From positions 1-7,618 of the forward strand of contig CBDCSO010000001.1 in NCBI GenBank assembly GCA_965221655.1: a DNA stretch of 7,618 bases, in the 5' to 3' direction. The translations under genes and the position numbers were made by a program. The notes beneath the pieces are model-generated. The model saw nothing but the letters and a program-made list of their open reading frames with translations. It searched no databases and was not told where the DNA came from. Numbering within the stretch: position 1 is the first letter of the stretch; each line of letters starts with the position of its first letter. Origin of the DNA: Bin107 sp965221655. GTDB taxonomy: Bacteria; UBA8248. Shown one piece after another: positions 4,712 through 7,618 of the stretch.

Positions 4712-7308
4712 TCCCGTCCCACAGCCTCCCCGATGGAGACGCGCGCCGCCGCCCGGGCAGGCAGCCAGCCCGCAGCCAGCGCCGCAAACACCACGAGCAG
4801 CAGATAGGCCCCCACCTCGCGCCAGGGGAAGACGTACTGAATCGTCCACCCGAAGCTCAGCTTGTTGACGACGAAGATCAGGATGGAGGCGAGGCACACC
4901 CCCGCCGCAAGGCCCAGCAACACCGAGAGCGCACCCAGCATGGCCGCCTCGCCCATGACGATGGCCCCCACCCGCGCGCGCGTCGCGCCCATCGCGCGCA
5001 GTGCGCCGATTTCGTGCGCGCGCTCCACCACGTTCGAACCCAGCCCGGTGGCGACGCCGAGCAGGGCCACCAGAACGGCGATGAACTCGAGCGCGTAGGT
5101 GATGGCGAACGTTTGATCGAAAATGCGCAGCACGCGCCGCTTGAGGCGCGCGTTCGAGACGATGGCCACGGCGGGGTCGAGAACGCTCTCGAGCCCGGCG
5201 CGCACCGCTGCGGGCTGCGCACCCTCCTCGATGTACACGGCGAGCGAATTCAGGCGGGCGTCGCCCCAGTGCTTTTTGAGAAACGCGCGATCCACCACCA
5301 CGTAGCCCCCGTCGGTGGTGTAGTCGTAATAGACGCCCGCCACGCGCACGCGCACCTCGCCCGCGGGTGCGGGTGCGGGAAGCGTGAGCACGTCACCGCG
5401 CCTGATTCCGTGGGCGTTGGCGAAGGTCTCGGTTATCACCGCCTCTCCGCGCGTCCGCGCCCGCGTGAGAATCGCGCGGGCGTCGCCTTCCAGGAACAAC
5501 AGCCTGCCCCGCTCGGCCACGATGCGAAAATCGCCCCCCGCAAGCGAGATGCGCTCCCCGCGCCAGGGCAGGCGCATCGCGCGAAAGCCATCCACCGCCG
5601 CGACGCCCGGCACGCTCCGCACGGAGCGCAGCAAGTTATCGGAAACGCTCGTGCGCGCACCCTTGATGAAGCCCGAAGCGGGTGCGGCGTAAAAATCCGC
5701 CCGCAGCGTCTGGTGCGTCCAGACCTCCACCGTCGAGCGGAAGCTCTCTATCATCAACAAAAGGCTCACCAGCATGGAAACGGCGATGGCCAGCGAGGCG
5801 AGGGTAACGGCGTTTCTCTGCGGGTGTCTGCCCAGGCCGTGGGCGGCGAGCCTGCCGTTTACCGAAAGACCCCGCGCCTCACGCAGCGCAAACGAACCCG
5901 ATAAGAGGAGCGGGAGGCTCGCCAGGGCGGTGGCGGTAATCACCGCACCCGCCGCGAGATAGCCGGGCGCCGGCGTCCCGCGGGCGAGCGCCTGCCCTCC
6001 CAGCCACCAGGCGACGGCGCCCGCGAGCAGTGCGCCCCCGAGCAGGAGCGCCACGGTGCGCGGGCGCACCTGCACCTTGCCGCCCCGCTCGGCCAGACCC
6101 CGGCGCGGGCTTTGCCGCGCGGCAGCCACCGCGGGAAAAACGCCCGATACGAACGCGACGCCCACCCCCACGCCGAGCCCCTCCAGAAGGTCGACGCCCG
6201 TGGGGGCGACGCGGCCCACCTCCAGAAACGCGAAGAGGTTGCTGATCGTCTGCGAGACGACCGAAAGCGCGCCCCGGGCCATGAACGCCCCCGCCGCAAG
6301 GCCCAGGCACGCACCCGCAAGCCCGATGCAAAGCGCCTCCGCCCCGTAGAGGAGCGCGACGCCTCGGGCCGTCACCCCCAGCCCGCGCAGGGTGGCTATC
6401 TCCCCCCTGCGCCTGAGTACCGAGGCCGACATGGTGTTGTAGATGAGAAAACAACCCGCCAGCAGCGCGATGACGCTCAGCACCGTGAGGTTGAGCTGAA
6501 ACGACGCCAGCATCTTCTCCACGTCACGCCCGCGCCTCTCGGGCCGCGACACCACCACGCCGGGCGGCAACACGGCGCGAATCTTCTCGCGCGCCGCCTC
6601 CACTTCGCCTGCGTTTTTGAGAATCAGGTCGATGCGGTCGAGTTTGCCCAGGCGATCCAGGGCTTCTTGTGCGACGGCCACGTCCATCATGAGGAGGCGG
6701 CCGTCCATCGACTTCGCCACCCCTTCGGGCTTCATGACGCCGCGCACGCGAAAGCGCATTCTGCGCCCGGCTTCGATTTCGACGAAATCGCCCGCCTCCA
6801 CGCCCATCGCGCGCGCCATCGTCCGCGTGAGAAAAACGCCCTCCGGGTCGGCAATGCGCTCAAGCACCTCGTCGCGCACGTAGTCGCGCTCGAACGAATA
6901 GGTGCGAAAATCCGAATCCCCCAACAGGTCGAGTCCGAGCACGAGGGCGGAGCGTCCCTCAGAGGAAGCCCCGCGGCGCCACCGCGCGTCCGAAACGCCC
7001 GCCTTGCGCACCCACACGTGGCCGCGGATGACCGGGGAGGCGCGCTTCACCTCCGGCATGGCCGCGAGCGTGAGAATCAGGTCTTCGGCCACGCCCGGGT
7101 CGCCGCCCGAGACTTCCAGTTGCGTCTTGCCCGAGATGACCTCCAGGCTGTTCTGAAACGCCTGCACCGATGCCGTGTTCGCCAGCTTGATGGCGATGAA
7201 AACGGCGACGCCCAGCCCCACGCCCACCAGCGTGAGGAGCAGCCTGAAGGGCTCTTGCCTGAGTCTCCGCCAGGCCAAAAGGCGCAGGAGCGAAACGAGG
7301 GCGCTCAC
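4708..7308 (-). CDS. ABC transporter permease with two FtsX domains
   Basis: The 866-residue inner-membrane protein has the duplicated layout of YbbP-type permeases. One N-terminal membrane helix (about 22-43) precedes a periplasmic region (about 45-265). The first FtsX module has three helices (about 271-295, 317-345, 372-396) with the coupling motif RRRGEIATLRGLGVT (299-313). Two linker helices (about 417-438, 447-470) and one more (about 500-521) lead to a second periplasmic region (about 525-730). The second FtsX module has helices at about 735-757, 783-812 and 832-852, with the matching motif ERAHEIGALRAMGAT (762-776). Ten helices are therefore predicted. Such proteins are mechanotransmitters or extractors of lipids and lipoproteins rather than import channels; the substrate is unknown. 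Two permease halves are fused, so no second permease gene is needed. It starts at a GTG overlapping the ATPase stop (GTGA) with GGAGG just upstream, and ends in ATGA with the AttH-like gene. Confidence 0.92.
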   Translation of the reverse strand: MSALVSLLRLLAWRRLRQEPFRLLLTLVGVGLGVAVFIAIKLANTASVQAFQNSLEVISGKTQLEVSGGDPGVAEDLILTLAAMPEVKRASPVIRGHVWVRKAGVSDARWRRGASSEGRSALVLGLDLLGDSDFRTYSFERDYVRDEVLERIADPEGVFLTRTMARAMGVEAGDFVEIEAGRRMRFRVRGVMKPEGVAKSMDGRLLMMDVAVAQEALDRLGKLDRIDLILKNAGEVEAAREKIRAVLPPGVVVSRPERRGRDVEKMLASFQLNLTVLSVIALLAGCFLIYNTMSASVLRRRGEIATLRGLGVTARGVALLYGAEALCIGLAGACLGLAAGAFMARGALSVVSQTISNLFAFLEVGRVAPTGVDLLEGLGVGVGVAFVSGVFPAVAAARQSPRRGLAERGGKVQVRPRTVALLLGGALLAGAVAWWLGGQALARGTPAPGYLAAGAVITATALASLPLLLSGSFALREARGLSVNGRLAAHGLGRHPQRNAVTLASLAIAVSMLVSLLLMIESFRSTVEVWTHQTLRADFYAAPASGFIKGARTSVSDNLLRSVRSVPGVAAVDGFRAMRLPWRGERISLAGGDFRIVAERGRLLFLEGDARAILTRARTRGEAVITETFANAHGIRRGDVLTLPAPAPAGEVRVRVAGVYYDYTTDGGYVVVDRAFLKKHWGDARLNSLAVYIEEGAQPAAVRAGLESVLDPAVAIVSNARLKRRVLRIFDQTFAITYALEFIAVLVALLGVATGLGSNVVERAHEIGALRAMGATRARVGAIVMGEAAMLGALSVLLGLAAGVCLASILIFVVNKLSFGWTIQYVFPWREVGAYLLLVVFAALAAGWLPARAAARVSIGEAVGRE

Positions 7309-7618
7309 GCCTCCTCCCGCAAGCGTCCGTCGACGACCTCGAGGCGCCGGGTGGCGTAGCGCAGGGGCATCTTGTCGTGGGTCGCCATGACGATGGTGAA
7401 GCCGTCCTCTTCGTGCAGTTGCGATACGAGGTCCATCACCCGGTGGGAGTTTTCCGAATCCAGGTTGCCCGTCGGCTCATCCGCCAGCACGAGGCGGGGG
7501 CCGTGGACAACGGCGCGCGCGACGGCCACCCTTTGCATCTCCCCGCCCGAGAGCTGGGAGGGGTAGTGCCGCATACGGTCCCCGAGTCCCACGCGAGACA
7601 GGGCTTCCTCGGCGGCCC
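7305..7618 (-). CDS. ABC transporter ATPase, LolD/MacB/YbbA type (5' part missing)
   Basis: The last 103 residues are visible; the N-terminal half with the Walker A loop and Q-loop lies beyond the right edge. The frame is open to the edge, so the GTG at 7592 is not the true start. In order, the fragment shows the ABC signature LSGGEMQRVAVARA, Walker B LVLADEP, the D-loop TGNLDSE and the H-loop His in VMATHD. The run ADEPTGNLD is typical of the LolD/MacB/FtsE/YbbA exporters that pair with FtsX-type permeases. It hydrolyses ATP on the cytoplasmic face to drive the permease encoded just downstream, with which it overlaps by four bases (GTGA). In Att nomenclature it would be AttE. The operon promoter and any regulator must lie further right. 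Confidence 0.93.
   Translation of the reverse strand, partial: AAEEALSRVGLGDRMRHYPSQLSGGEMQRVAVARAVVHGPRLVLADEPTGNLDSENSHRVMDLVSQLHEEDGFTIVMATHDKMPLRYATRRLEVVDGRLREEA
7310..7318 (-). promoter_or_regulatory. Shine-Dalgarno sequence deciding the permease GTG start
   Basis: On the minus strand the bases before the GTG read GCGGGAGGAGGC, containing GGAGG four bases from the start. This supports the unusual GTG, for which there is no nearby ATG alternative, and the GTGA overlap with the ATPase stop points to translational coupling. Confidence 0.65.

Noticed and set aside
4712..4897. Upstream extension of the AttH-like protein by 62 residues
   Set aside because: The extension lies in the permease C-terminus and would bury the signal peptide; the ATGA overlap start at 4711 explains the sequence better.
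6112..7359. Plus-strand open frame of 415 codons opposite the permease
   Set aside because: Its low-complexity Arg/His/Ala composition and full overlap with a clear FtsX permease mark it as a shadow frame.
1..7618. CRISPR arrays, tRNA genes, insertion sequences and attachment sites
   Set aside because: I saw no regularly spaced repeats, cloverleaf-like sequence, transposase or integrase motifs, or long direct or inverted repeats; the many short CG-rich runs reflect base composition.

Overview
The window comes from a high-GC bacterial chromosome. A Gram-negative organism is most likely, because there is an FtsX-type ABC exporter of the LolD/MacB/YbbA class and a signal-peptide-bearing calycin-fold protein that would work in the periplasm. 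I cannot place it more precisely: there is no rRNA, tRNA or other marker gene. I saw no mobile element, CRISPR array, tRNA or long non-coding stretch; the DNA is almost entirely coding.

Left part (about 1-1071, + strand): the 3' part of a DUF429-type predicted RNase H-fold nuclease, overlapping by 14 bases with a small TM2-domain membrane protein. The first of these is much richer in A/T and in Lys/Asn than the rest (positions 481-540 are 30% G+C by my count, against 75% at 1741-1800), which suggests a different history.

Right part (1078-7618, all - strand): one tightly packed gene row read from right to left. In transcription order it encodes (i) an ABC-transporter ATPase, cut by the window edge; (ii) an 866-residue permease with two FtsX domains and about ten membrane segments; (iii) a secreted CrtC/AttH-family calycin-like protein; (iv) a beta-hydroxyacid dehydrogenase-family NAD(P) oxidoreductase; and (v) a protein of four rhodanese domains. 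Genes i-ii and ii-iii overlap by four bases (GTGA and ATGA). Genes iii-iv are 39 bases apart with a short all-GC hairpin between them, and iv-v are 19 bases apart with a clear Shine-Dalgarno sequence. The operon promoter lies beyond the right edge.

Genes i-iii match the arrangement named AttE-AttF/G-AttH in some annotation systems: an ATPase and a large permease that probably move or extract a lipid or lipoprotein-like substrate, and a periplasmic calycin-fold partner. Genes iv-v look like a soluble metabolic pair, a small dehydrogenase and a sulfurtransferase. Whether they serve the exporter or merely share its transcript is open. The two gene rows converge at 1071/1078, with a six-base-pair hairpin spanning both stop codons. 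No clearly new system is visible; the most unusual points are the four-rhodanese protein with a dead first domain, the mixed signatures of the dehydrogenase, and the joining of this pair to an Att-type exporter.
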